This document shows positions 15,033 through 23,051 of a stretch of 23,887 nucleotides of DNA, piece by piece. How positions within the stretch are numbered: the stretch's first letter is position 1; each line of letters opens with the position of its first letter. The notes beneath the pieces are model-generated. The model was not told the DNA's origin, searched no databases, and saw only the letters and a list, made by a program, of their open reading frames with translations. This stretch comes from JAXMAR01 sp046350295 (GTDB taxonomy: Bacteria > Planctomycetota > Planctomycetia > Gemmatales > Gemmataceae): NCBI GenBank assembly GCA_046350295.1, contig JAXMAR010000069.1:1-23887 (forward strand), given 5' to 3'. Both the position numbers and the translations under genes were made by a program.

Positions 15033-16258
15033 TAGTGCTTTGTCACAGCTAAAAAGTCGGATTGGCTGATTCGGGCAAAACGGCAATGCTGCGTGGCACA
15101 AGGAGGTGTGCCATGCGGAAGTTGTACGTCGTGCGACTGACGAAGCAAGAACGAGTCGAGCTTCAAGGCGTAGTCAAGAAGCTGAAAGGGACCGGCCAGA
15201 AGGTTCGGCGGGCCCAGATTCTTCTCAAGGCGGATGCCGGCGGTCCGAGTTGGACCGATGAGCGTATTGCGGAGGCTTTTTCCTGTCGTACCAGAACAGT
15301 GGAACGACTTCGCCAGCTGCTTCGTCGAGGAGGGATTTGAGGAGACGCTCAACCGAGTTGAACGGAAGCAACCACCCGTGGAAAAGCTGCTGAGGGGCGA
15401 TCAAGAAGCCCGCCTCATCGCGACACGCCTTGGCCCGCCGCCGAAAGGTTACAACAACTGGACGCTGCGGCTGTTGGCGCGCAAGGTCGTGGAATTGGAG
15501 ATCGTGGACTCCGTGAGCTACGAAACGGTTCGGCGCTACTAAAAAAAATGGCATGACGAACCGGAAAATCGAATACTGGGTGATTCCACCGGAAGCAGAC
15601 GCCGAGTTCGTTGCCCACATGGAAGAAGTGCTGGAAACGTACGAAAAACCGTACGATTCAAATGCGCCCGTCCTGTGCATGGACGAGCAACCGGTGCAGT
15701 TGCTGAAGGAAACACGCTCGCCCATTCCCGCCACGGCCAAGCATGCTCAGCGGGTGGACTACGAATACGAACGGGCCGGGACGGCGGCCATCTTCATGTT
15801 CGCGGAGCCGCTGGCGGGCTGGCGTGAAGTCGCCGTTCGCGAACGGAAGACGAAGATCGATTGGGCCGTCGAAATGGCCCGTTTGCTGGAGGGCCGCTAT
15901 GCCGCCTGTGCCAGAGTGATCCTGGTGTGCGACAACCTCAACACCCACACCAAGGGCGCGTTCTACGAGGCTTTTGAACCCGAGCGTGCTCGAGCCCTGG
16001 TTCGACGCATCGACTTCTGCTACACGCCGAAGCATGGCAGTTGGCTGAACATCGCCGAGAACGAATTGAGTTCATTAACGCGTCAATGCGTCTCGGATCG
16101 TCGCTTCGAAGATGTCGAGACGCTGCGAAGAGAAACCGCAGCATGGTCAAACGACGTCAACGCGACCCAGCGTGGCGTTGACTGGCAAATGAAGATCGAC
16201 GATGCCCGGACGAAACTAAAGTCGGTCTACCCGACAATTAAGCTGTGACAAAGCACTA
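15033..16258 (+). mobile_element. IS630-family insertion sequence
   Basis: GTGCTTTGTCACAGCT (15035-15050) and its exact reverse complement (16241-16256) form 16-bp perfect terminal inverted repeats, with imperfect similarity (AGTCGG/TGTCGG) inward. TA stands directly outside on both sides (15033-15034 and 16257-16258), the TA target duplication of IS630/Tc1-type elements. The element is 1222 bp between the TA pairs and carries one broken transposase gene. It sits between two intact genes and has not disrupted a recognisable one. Confidence 0.92.
15113..16248 (+). pseudogene. IS630-family transposase, interrupted by two frame changes
   Basis: The ATG at 15113 has AGGAGG six bases upstream. 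The first frame gives MRKLYVVRLTKQERVELQGV and a helix-turn-helix ('WTDERIAEAFSCRTRTVERL'). Near 15315 the family sequence continues one base on as FVEEGFEETLNRVERKQPPV and 'GYNNWTLRLLARKVVELEIV' up to TAA at 15540. A second +1 shift there leads to KKNGMTNRKIEYWVIPPEAD and the catalytic part: CMDEQPVQ, VCDNLNTHT and HGSWLNIAENE (DDE residues all present). The protein ends 'LKSVYPTIKL' inside the right repeat. IS630 elements can use programmed shifts, but two +1 shifts, the second at a stop codon, argue for a dead gene. Confidence 0.85.
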
Positions 16259-16268
16259 GCCGCCCGTT

Positions 16269-16910
16269 TCACGAGGCGCCAAATCGCTGTTGCACCCACG
16301 CCCGCAGCGCCTTGAGCCACTCCACCCGCGTCATCTCTTCCCGCTTCGCCAGCCAGCTCTCGATCTCCTTCGCCTGCAAGCCCGGCAACGCCCGCGATTC
16401 TTCCGACGCGACATACTTGCCGTCCGTCAGCAACCAGATGCGAACGCGCCCTTCCTCCGCCTGCCAGACCTCTCCGACCCCGACCGCGGCGAACGTCGGC
16501 AGCTTCGTGACCGATGAACGAGAAACGTCGACTTCCATGACGACATCAGGCGGCGGATCAATCCTCAGATCGATTTGCTTTTTGCCTCGCACCGCGGCCG
16601 CATGCTCGACGTAGAAGGCGGTATCCGCTTCGAAACCGCGGCTCAGGTCCTCGTCCTGGTAGGTGGTCGAGCCGGCGTTCTCGAAGTCAATCTCCCGTTC
16701 CTCGGCCACGACCTCGAACAGCGTCGCCAGCAGGCGGTTAAGGGATTCGTGCTCGAAGGAGAGGACCATGATCTCGAGCATCCCCCGATCGTAGAAGAAA
16801 TGAGCGGCGTGGCTGTCCGCGCAGTCGGCCGCCAGCTGCCGGTAGGTGTCCCAGGAGACGCCGCGCAGCACGACGCGCTGATCGACCCTTGCAAGCTCAG
16901 CCGTTGCCAT
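16269..16910 (-). CDS. Uma2 family (PD-(D/E)XK-like) putative endonuclease
   Basis: A 213-residue protein from MATAELARVDQRVVLRGVSW; GAGG stands about 9 bases before this ATG, whereas an in-frame ATG at 16952 has no ribosome site. Uma2 (DUF820) features: 'YRQL' helix, 'FFYDRGMLEIMVLSFEHESLNRLLATL', 'FENAGSTTYQDEDLSRGFEADTAFYV', 'DPPPDVVMEVDVSRSSVTKL' and 'VGVGEVWQAEEG'. The Asp in PPPDVV, the Glu in MEV and the Ser/Lys that follow make the restriction-like core. The biological role of Uma2 proteins is unknown; they occur in large numbers in cyanobacteria and planctomycetes. The stop lies 10 bases from the IS right end. Confidence 0.88.
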   Translation of the reverse strand: MATAELARVDQRVVLRGVSWDTYRQLAADCADSHAAHFFYDRGMLEIMVLSFEHESLNRLLATLFEVVAEEREIDFENAGSTTYQDEDLSRGFEADTAFYVEHAAAVRGKKQIDLRIDPPPDVVMEVDVSRSSVTKLPTFAAVGVGEVWQAEEGRVRIWLLTDGKYVASEESRALPGLQAKEIESWLAKREEMTRVEWLKALRAWVQQRFGAS

Positions 16911-17068
16911 CGCGAAAGCCCTCGGGGAAGTCGCTTCGAGGACATTGTACATTGGCGCCAGGGAGCGAAAAACGACGGAATCCTGTCGCCCCTCTTTTCT
17001 CCGCGTCCATTCGCGATTACCATGGGACGGATTCGAGACACAGGATCAAGCCGCAACTTTGTCTCACC

Positions 17069-17506
17069 ATGCCCTGGGCCGATTTCCAACGCGCCGTTGA
17101 CGCCACGCTCGCCAGCAAGCGGCTGGGCGTCCCGGTCTTCGCTCGCCTTCTGGTGCAGCACGCCGCCACCGCCAAGGGCGCGGCCGCCCTCCTGGCCCAT
17201 CTCGTCGCCGCCGCGAACGGCTGGCTCGACCAGCCGCTCCAGCGCATCTACGCCCTGGGCGCAATCAAAAACCGCAATGTCACGCTCACCCTGGAGTACC
17301 AGCGCGGCGCCACGGCGCAGATCACCTGGACCGGCGCCGCGCCCCACGGCTCCGCGGTCGACCTGATGCTGGTCGGCAATCACGGGGCGGCGTACCACGA
17401 CCTGGCGGCGCTCGCCTGGGATGCGCCCGCCGCCGAGCCCCCCAAGGACCTGCTCGCCTGGGTGCAGCGCGCCCTGGAGAGCGCCCGGCCGGTGGAGGCG
17501 CCATGA
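17069..17506 (+). CDS. small protein translationally coupled to the oxidoreductase
   Basis: A 145-residue protein starting MPWADFQRAVDATLASKRLG. It has an N-terminal helical part ('ARLLVQHAATAKGAAALLAH') and a central sheet ('ALGAIKNRNVTLTLEYQRGA', 'QITWTGAAPHGSAVDLMLVG'), ending in a helix 'LLAWVQRALESAR'. Its TGA overlaps the next ATG (ATGA at 17503-17506), so the two are translationally coupled and probably work together. No family is recognised and there is no signal peptide. No clear ribosome site precedes it. A role as an accessory subunit of the neighbouring oxidoreductase is an inference from the overlap alone. Confidence 0.7.
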   Translation: MPWADFQRAVDATLASKRLGVPVFARLLVQHAATAKGAAALLAHLVAAANGWLDQPLQRIYALGAIKNRNVTLTLEYQRGATAQITWTGAAPHGSAVDLMLVGNHGAAYHDLAALAWDAPAAEPPKDLLAWVQRALESARPVEAP

Positions 17507-18648
17507 GCACCACGTTCGGCATCCTCCTGGTCACCGGCGGACAGACGCATCAGGAGACGTACGCCGCCGCCTTCGCCGCCGACAAGCGCTGCCGCCTCAT
17601 CGCGCTCACGGATGAAGCGACCGTCGACAAGCGGCGCCGCGGCCTCAACGAACGCCTCGCCAAAACGCTCGGCATCCCGTACGTCGCTGACCTCGAGGAG
17701 GCGCTCAAGCGGAAGGACGTCGACGTCATCAGCGTTTGCGCCCCGCCGGAGCGGCGCGGCCGGATCATCGTCCGCTGCGCCCGCGCGGGCAAGCCTCTCT
17801 ATCTCGACAAGTCGCTCTGCCCGGCCATCACGGAAGCGGACGAGATCGTCGCCGCCATCGCCCGCGCCAAGGTGAAGAGCCACATGTTCAGCTTCATCAG
17901 CCAGCCGTGGGCGCGGCGAGCCAAGGAGTTGGTCGAGAAGAAGGCGATCGGCGAGCTGCGCGCCATCCACGCCGACACGCTCTTCGCCAAGGGCCGGCCC
18001 GGCTCGGCGAAGCTGGGAAGCCGGCGCAAGGAGGAGTTCCCGCCGCGCCGGCACCAGCTGGTCGAGGCCAAGCGCGAACTGGACAACACCGGCGTCTATC
18101 CGATCACGCTGATCCGCTGGCTCACCGGCCGGCGCTTCCAGAGCGTCTACGCCGTCACCGCCAACTACTTCTTCGCCGAGCACCAGAAGCACAACGTCGA
18201 GGACTTCGGCCTCGTCGCCGCCACGCTCGAAGGCGGTCTGCCGGTGAGCATCGCCGCCGGCCGCTTCGGCTGGCAAACCCATCCGGCCTTCGGCGCCAAC
18301 CGCCTGGTGCTGGTCGGCAGCGAGGGAACGCTGGTGGTCGACGCCCACAAGCCGCGTCTCGAAGTCTACAGCGACGAGGCGCCCTGGACGCCCCCGGCCG
18401 TCCACCCGGAGGATCCGATGGCCTTCTGGGACAGCACGCAGCAAGAGGTTCACACGCGACCCAAGCGCGTCTGGGTCCCGCTGACTCCGACGCAGACCGA
18501 CGCTTCCTACTTCATCGACCGCCTCGTCGCCGGCCGCGACAGCGAGATTCCCGCCGCCGAAGCCGCCCATGCGACCGAGGTGCTGGTCGCGGCGTATCGC
18601 TCCGCGTCGCGCGGCGAAGTCGTGAAGCTGCCGCTGCCGCGGAAGTAG
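17503..18648 (+). CDS. Gfo/Idh/MocA family oxidoreductase
   Basis: A 381-residue NAD(P)-dependent dehydrogenase-like protein. The Rossmann part (1-125) has 'FGILLVTGGQTHQETYAAAF', 'IALTDE', 'LGIPYVADLEEALKRKDVDVISVCAPPERR' and 'GKPLYLDKSLCPAITEADEI', where DKSL replaces the usual EKP with the catalytic lysine kept. The C-terminal sheet domain has 'ELDNTGVYPITLIRWLTGRR', the D..(G)..Y/H active-site segment, 'VEDFGLVAATLEGGLPVSIA' and 'ANRLVLVGSEGTLVVD'. The first glycine motif is atypical (TGGQTH rather than GxGxxG). The substrate is unknown, probably a sugar or inositol derivative. It is coupled by ATGA to the preceding gene. Confidence 0.92.
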   Translation: MSTTFGILLVTGGQTHQETYAAAFAADKRCRLIALTDEATVDKRRRGLNERLAKTLGIPYVADLEEALKRKDVDVISVCAPPERRGRIIVRCARAGKPLYLDKSLCPAITEADEIVAAIARAKVKSHMFSFISQPWARRAKELVEKKAIGELRAIHADTLFAKGRPGSAKLGSRRKEEFPPRRHQLVEAKRELDNTGVYPITLIRWLTGRRFQSVYAVTANYFFAEHQKHNVEDFGLVAATLEGGLPVSIAAGRFGWQTHPAFGANRLVLVGSEGTLVVDAHKPRLEVYSDEAPWTPPAVHPEDPMAFWDSTQQEVHTRPKRVWVPLTPTQTDASYFIDRLVAGRDSEIPAAEAAHATEVLVAAYRSASRGEVVKLPLPRK

Positions 18649-18673
18649 AATGACGCAGGAGAGTCGGAAGAGG

Positions 18674-18733
18674 TAGGTCAGCCTTTCCAGGCTGACTTGA
18701 TCGAGCCTATGTCAGGCTGGAAAGCCTGACCTA
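18674..18733. repeat. palindromic repeat (TAGGTCAG...CTGACCTA)
   Basis: Arms 18674-18696 and 18711-18733 are reverse complements in 21 of 23 positions, with a 14-base spacer. The outer sequence is TAGGTCAG and the inner core CTTTCCAG. Palindromes of this wording are common between planctomycete genes. It lies between the oxidoreductase and the 120-residue gene, 25 bases after the former's stop, and could act as a terminator or be a MITE/REP-type insertion; no U-tract follows. Confidence 0.7.
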
Positions 18734-18746
18734 CATCAGGTTTTTC

Positions 18747-19109
18747 ATGGCACGCTGCGACGAAGGCTATCGGTGCGCCGTCTGCGGCGCCTACGTGGAA
18801 GAGGTTGTCGACTCCGATCTCTACCTGCGCTATGTCCTGGGCGAAGTCGAGCCCCTGAAACTGCCCAGTCAGCCGGAGCGACACATCGTCTGCGATCCTG
18901 TTATGGCGCAGTTCATCGTCGATCCGGCTTTCCCACCTGTTACCTGCCCGGGAGCCTTCGACAAGGCAAATCTCGATCCGGAGTTTGTGCGCGAGGAGGA
19001 GGATCGCATCACGCGCGGCTGGCGGCGGTTGCAGGATGTCGTGCGGCGGGGTGTGCCGATTCCGGAGTATCCGTTGCCGGAAGCGCGGCAGAAATGGCGG
19101 AAGGCATGA
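18747..19109 (+). CDS. small protein with CxxC motif
   Basis: A 120-residue protein starting MARCDEGYRCAVCGAYVEEV, followed by 'DSDLYLRYVLGEVEPLKLPSQPERHIVCDP', 'PPVTCPGAFDKANLDPEFVREEEDRITRGW' and a basic C-terminal helix. Two cysteine pairs (C4/C10 with CAVC, and IVCDP with VTCPG) could build one zinc site. Similar short proteins with 'CDEGY.C.VCG..VE...DSDLYLRYV' are found in planctomycetes; their function is unknown. AGG stands 7-8 bases before the ATG, directly after the palindromic repeat. Confidence 0.72.
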   Translation: MARCDEGYRCAVCGAYVEEVVDSDLYLRYVLGEVEPLKLPSQPERHIVCDPVMAQFIVDPAFPPVTCPGAFDKANLDPEFVREEEDRITRGWRRLQDVVRRGVPIPEYPLPEARQKWRKA

Positions 19110-19507
19110 CCCGCAGCGCCAAGATTCGAGGGGGAGCCTGGGAGCGAGAGCGGTAGGCCTGGGAACGAGGCCAGCGCGTAAAAAAAACCTCCACCTGTGC
19201 CGTTTTCAAGCGCTTTTGAGAACCCGCAGATTCAGTCGGGCGCCGCAGGCCTGGATTTGGGATCCCACTACAGGGTGGGCTTGCCAGCACCAAAGCCGAA
19301 TAGGTTCTTAGGCTCCCAGCGGGTACTCTATCGGTTCGTCAAAAGTATCGCTTGGTGACGCACACCGCAGAGGTTAAGGGGATTATACCCTCGCAAACGG
19401 GAATCTCAAGACAGGATGCGCCATTTGCCGCAAGTGACTGACGAGGCAGGCGGTTATCACGCGTCTTACCCCGCAGGCTCGAAGACTCGCCTGCGGGCTT
19501 CCCGCCT
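19110..19507. other. non-coding stretch between two convergent genes
   Basis: Nearly 400 bases with no convincing frame on either strand. It is less GC-rich than its surroundings in places and includes an A8 run (19182-19189). No tRNA, promoter pair or transposon end was seen; the one clear structure is the hairpin at 19470-19497. Confidence 0.5.
19470..19497 (-). terminator. hairpin downstream of the DUF1501 gene
   Basis: CCCGCAGGC (19470-19478) pairs over 9 bp with GCCTGCGGG (19489-19497), loop 10 bases. It lies 10 bases beyond the stop of the minus-strand DUF1501 gene. No U-run follows, so it may be a REP-type palindrome that happens to shield the 3' end. Confidence 0.5.
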
Positions 19508-20904
19508 TTATTCATAGAGCCGCCGCACGGGTTCGACGCCTTCGAACAGCGGCGCGGCGCGACCCTGTGGATCGGTCTGGAAGGTCGGTACGCCGAGAAG
19601 GGTGAGAATGGTCATCAGGATTTGTCGCGCCTCGACGGGGTCCTCAGCCGGCCGGGCGCCGGTACGGTCGGACTTGCCAAAGAGCAGCCCACCGTGGATG
19701 CCGCCGCCGGCCATCAGCAGCGAATAGCACTGCGGCCAGTGGTCGCGGCCGCCGTCGGCTTTGACGTTGGGAGTTCTGCCGAACTCCCCCATGGCGACGA
19801 CGAGGGTTTCGTCGAGGAGGGCGCGGTCGGCGAGGTCGTCGAGCAGGGCGCCGAGGCCGGCGTTGAGCTTGGGCAGGAGATGGCGTCCCAACGTTTCCGC
19901 GCCGCGGCCATGGGTGTCCCAGCCATAGCCGTTCTGCGTCACGAAGCGGCAGAAGTTGACCTGCACGAACCGGGCGCCGCGCTCCACCAGTCGGCGGGCG
20001 AGGAGACAGGATTGGCCGAAGGCGTTGGCGCCATAGCGAACGCGGCGGCGGGCATCCTCGCGCTCGAGGTCGAAGCCTTCCTTGATGCGGTCGCTGGTGA
20101 GGAGGCTGTAGGCGCTGTCGTAAAAGGAGCCGAGTTCGCGTTCCGAGTCGTTCTGCATTTCGCGGCGCTGCCCTTCGACGACCTGAAGGAGCGAGCGGCG
20201 TTCGCCGAGACGCTCCGCTGTCACTCCCGGCTGGAGGGCAAACTCGGGAATGCGGAAGACGGGCATGCCGGGGCGCTCGGGCGAGCGCGTGTCGGTCTCG
20301 ACGAGTACCGGGTCGTACTGCCGGCCGAGGATGCCGCCTCCCATGCCGCCCGACGCGCCGGAGCCCTGATCGGTGGCGATCCAGGGGAGCATGACGGTGG
20401 AGGGAAAGAGGCGGCGGCGCTCGCTCAGGTGTTTCTTGGCGAGGCCGACGAGGCCGGGCCTGTCGTCGGCGCGGGCGGGCTGATCGGCGTTGCCGGGGGC
20501 GGGGAAGCCGGTGAGGGCGTAACGGTGGCCGCCGAAGTGGCCGGTGTAGCGGTGCCAGGCGGAGCGGATGATAGCGCAGCGATGGGTCTGGCGGGCGATA
20601 TCGGGGAGGTGTTCGCAGAGCAGCGTGCCGGGGACCGAGGAGCGGATGGTCCCGAAGATATTGCGGACGTTGCTGGGCGCGTCGGGCTTGGGGTCGAGGT
20701 TTCGTACTGGCTCGGACCGCCGGCGAGGAACAGGAGGATGCAGGATTTGGCGCGGGCCACCGGACGCGCGTCATCGTATTGCGCTGGGCCTCGAACAGGC
20801 CCGGCAGAGGTAAGCCCCAGGGTCGAGAGACCGCCGACGCGCAGGAACTCGCGGCGATCGAGGCCGAGCGCGGAAACCGGCGCACCGTCGTGGAACGAAC
20901 GCAT
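19508..20904 (-). pseudogene. DUF1501 (sulfatase-like) protein with one frameshift
   Basis: From the ATG at 20904, MRSFHDGAPVSALGLDRREF begins a twin-arginine-type export signal (RREFLRVGGLSTLGL), then 'AKSCILLFLAGGPSQYET'. There the frame breaks; one base further the family sequence goes on as 'LDPKPDAPSNVRNIFGTIRS', 'SAWHRYTGHFGGHRYALTGF' and through 'MLPWIATDQGSGASGG', 'YGWDTHGRGAETLGRHLLPK', 'LVVAMGEFGRTPNVKADGGR DHWPQCYS' to the end. A single missing C near 20699 explains the break, so the join would give a full protein of about 465 residues. DUF1501 proteins are exported alkaline-phosphatase-fold proteins, usually next to DUF1549/DUF1553 partners, which are absent here. A sequencing error cannot be excluded. 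Confidence 0.85.
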
Positions 20905-21133
20905 GATTTCCCCCAACGAAAACGGGTGACCCGGTGGGTCCTGGCAAGGCGAGCGGGGATTCGACCCCGTGGCGATAGACAAGCAGGCGGGTACGGGCCT
21001 ACACTCAACTCTAACCCGCACGTTCAGTTCCGGTGCAACCCGAAAATGTCCCGCACGACACCGTGTGCGGAATGCCGCAAGGCATGAGCGGAGCCGGACA
21101 TCGGAGTTCGCGAGTGTTCACGCCGGTCCGGCT

Positions 21134-21191
21134 CGGCTCGCCGGACCTACCCCGGCTCGCCGGACCTACCCCCGGCTCGCCGAGACCTACT
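21134..21191. repeat. three tandem copies of a 19-20-bp repeat
   Basis: CGGCTCGCCGGACCTACCC occurs at 21134-21152, again at 21153-21172 with one extra C, and a third time, slightly changed (CGGCTCGCCGAGACCTACT), from 21173. TCGCCGGACC follows as a partial fourth. It lies in the roughly 310-base stretch between the DUF1501 start and the truD remnant, which otherwise shows no gene. GGTAGGTCCGGCGAGCCG read on the other strand resembles the dispersed palindrome type seen elsewhere. Confidence 0.75.
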
Positions 21192-21214
21192 CGCCGGACC
21201 GGAACTCAGGCTTC

Positions 21215-22260
21215 ATGATGGCTATCCCGTTTTGACCTCTTTCACCAGCCCTCCGGCCACCCCTTCTCACGGCGAACATCCCCGGTACGGGGAGCACGTC
21301 AAGGCGGCCAGCGGAGGATTTCGGTCAGGAGATACGCGTATCTTCCGTCCGGTCAGGGGAGTTCCTGTATCTCTGGGTCGAGAAACGCGGGCTCGGCGCG
21401 GCCTACTTTCAGCGTCAGGTCGCGCAGCGGCTCGGCATCGGGCCGGGGGACATCGGCGCCGCCGGACTGAAGGACCGCCACGCCGTCACCCGCCAGTGGA
21501 TCTCGGTCCCGGCGGCGGTCGAGGACAGGCTCGGGGCGTTGGAAGGCGACGGCATCCGCGTCCTCGCTGTCAGCCGGCACGGGAACAAGCTGCGGCCAGG
21601 ACACCTCCATGGCAACCGCTTCCGCATCCTGATCCGCGGCGCCACGTCTCCCGATCTGGCGCCGCTTCGCGACAGGGGCATGCCGAATTTTTACGGCCCG
21701 CAGCGCTTCGGTGTCGGCGGCGAGACGCTGAAAACCGGCCTCGCAGCTTGCTGTCGGGCAAGCGGGTGGGGCGGTTGAGTCCTTTCCTGCGCAAGCTGGC
21801 ACGAGCGCGTGCAGTCGGCTCTCTTCAATCTTTATCTGGCGGAGCGGCTGCAAGACGGGCTGCTGCACACCGTCCTGGCGGGAGACGTGATGGCCAAGGT
21901 CCCGCGCGGCGGCATGTTCGTCGCTCAGGATGTGGCTGCCGAGCAGGCGCGGTTGGGCAACCGGGAGATCGTCAGCGCCGGCCCGATCTTCGGTTTCAAG
22001 ACCTACGCCGCGCGGACCTCGCCCGCCAGCGCGAGGAGGCATTGCTGGGGCGCGTCGGCCTGGGCGAGCCTCCTTCGCCCCGTTCAGAAGCTCATGCCCG
22101 GCACGCGGCGTCACAATCCTCGTCTACCTGAGCGACCTGGAGAACAACGATCGAGACGGAAGGGGTTCGGCTTGCCTTTACTCTACCGGCCGGGAGCTAT
22201 GCGACGGTGCTGTTGCGCGAGGTGATGAAGAGCGAAGACGCGGAAAAGGGGGAGGAGTAA
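21215..22260 (+). pseudogene. truD: tRNA pseudouridine synthase D (truD), degraded
   Basis: Family pieces occur in order but in changing frames. 'LTANIPGTG...RRPAEDF' (from 21266) leads to 'GEFLYLWVEKRGLGAAYFQR' and 'IGAAGLKDRHAVTRQW', with the catalytic Asp codon at 21473, then 'MPNFYGPQRFGVGGETL', ending in a stop at 21777. After a frame change come 'QSALFNLYLAERLQDGLLHT', 'GDVMAKVPRGGMFVAQDVAA' and 'GPIFGFKTYAA'. After further changes come 'REEALLGRVGL', 'VYLSDLE' and finally 'TEGVRLAFTLPAGSYATVLL REVMKSEDAEKGEE' to TAA at 22258. The likely start ATG (21215/21218) is followed by TGA at 21233. TruD makes pseudouridine 13 in tRNA-Glu. At least four disruptions make this a pseudogene. Confidence 0.85.
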
Positions 22261-22266
22261 TCGGAG

Positions 22267-22408
22267 TTTCTCGCAAAGGCGCTAAGGACGCAAAGGAACG
22301 GCGAAGAGGCTAGTGGGGGTAGTTGATTCGGAGTACCTGATTTGGGCCGTTGATTCGAGACGTCCAATCTCTGCTGTGCTCTTTGCGTCCTTTGCGCCTT
22401 TGCGAGAA
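22267..22408. repeat. inverted repeat (TTCTCGCAAAGGCGC type)
   Basis: Arms 22267-22294 and 22381-22408 are reverse complements with a single mismatch in 28 (outer TTCTCGCAAAGGCGC, inner AAGGACGCAAAG). The 86 bases between have no gene. It starts 6 bases after the truD remnant. Repeats made of the phrase CTTTGCGTCCTTTGCG are widespread between genes in several phyla. Confidence 0.7.
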
Positions 22409-22433
22409 GCGGATGTGTTTCTCAAGCGAGTCG

Positions 22434-22472
22434 AGCCGCAGGCGAACGCGGGGATCGCGTTCGCCTGCGGCT
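22434..22472 (-). terminator. 17-bp perfect hairpin downstream of the YbjN-like gene
   Basis: AGCCGCAGGCGAACGCG (22434-22450) is fully complementary to 22456-22472, loop GGGAT. It lies 43 bases beyond the stop of the minus-strand gene. There is no U-tract, so it is either an unusual terminator or a REP-type palindrome. Confidence 0.55.
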
Positions 22473-22514
22473 GTTGGGGCTGTTCAAAACCTGTCCCTGT
22501 GGTCCATTTCGGCC

Positions 22515-23051
22515 TTAGCGGACATCCCAGAGGTCCGCGGTCTTCTTCAGCGTGTCGATGAAGTAATTGATCTCGCGCTGGAGAACGTCGGGAGTGATGT
22601 TGCGGTTGTCGAGGGGCAGGCCCAGGTTGAGTTGCCGGGTCGCGGGCTGATAGGTGAAGTGGGCCGGGCCAAAGTCCAGGTTGGCCTTGAGCAGGGCGCC
22701 CAGCTCGCCGGCGTTCAGGTCGCGCGGCAGGGCGTTGAACCAGCACGAGAGCCACACCTTCTGCTTGTTGCCGCTGACCGTCACGTCGAAGTCAAACGTC
22801 CAGTCGTCCTTGCGGATGGTCATGTGGGCGACGTCGGCCGTGCCCGAGCGGCGGATGGTCGGCTCGTAGCCGAGGCCGCGAAGCATGTTGATCAGGCTTT
22901 CGTTCGTGAGCTGATCGGCGGCGGCAGGGGAATCGGTGCGGTCGGCGGGACGGCGACCGGTACGTACCTGGGCGTCGCTGCTGGCGACGAAGGCGAGGGC
23001 GGCCGCGCAAACGGCGAGAGACAGGATGCTGGTGGTGATGAGGCGCTTCAT
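22515..23051 (-). CDS. secreted YbjN/CesT-like protein
   Basis: A 178-residue protein: signal peptide MKRLITTSILSLAVCAAALA with a likely cut after SSDAQ, a basic linker 'VRTGRRPADR', then a single domain: 'LTNESLINMLRGLGYEPTIR', 'HMTIRKDDWTFDFDVTVSGNKQKVWLSCWF', 'LGALLKANLDFGPAHFTYQP', 'QLNLGLPLDNRNITPDVLQREINYFIDTLKKTADLW'. The alternation of an N-terminal helix, a curved sheet and a C-terminal 'I....L...I..F...L..T..LW' helix is typical of the YbjN/type III chaperone fold. In this secreted form the role is unknown. AGGAG stands 7 bases before the ATG. It diverges from the FHA gene across 182 bases. Confidence 0.75.
   Translation of the reverse strand: MKRLITTSILSLAVCAAALAFVASSDAQVRTGRRPADRTDSPAAADQLTNESLINMLRGLGYEPTIRRSGTADVAHMTIRKDDWTFDFDVTVSGNKQKVWLSCWFNALPRDLNAGELGALLKANLDFGPAHFTYQPATRQLNLGLPLDNRNITPDVLQREINYFIDTLKKTADLWDVR

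Noticed and set aside
15539..15549. A8 run as a slippage site that would restore the transposase frame
   Set aside because: The TAA stop is formed by the T before the run and its first two As, so adding or removing As does not remove it; a +1 shift at or before the stop is required.
17380..18570. A 396-codon minus-strand frame across the oxidoreductase
   Set aside because: Antisense shadow; the plus strand encodes a full Gfo/Idh/MocA protein with an ATGA-coupled start.
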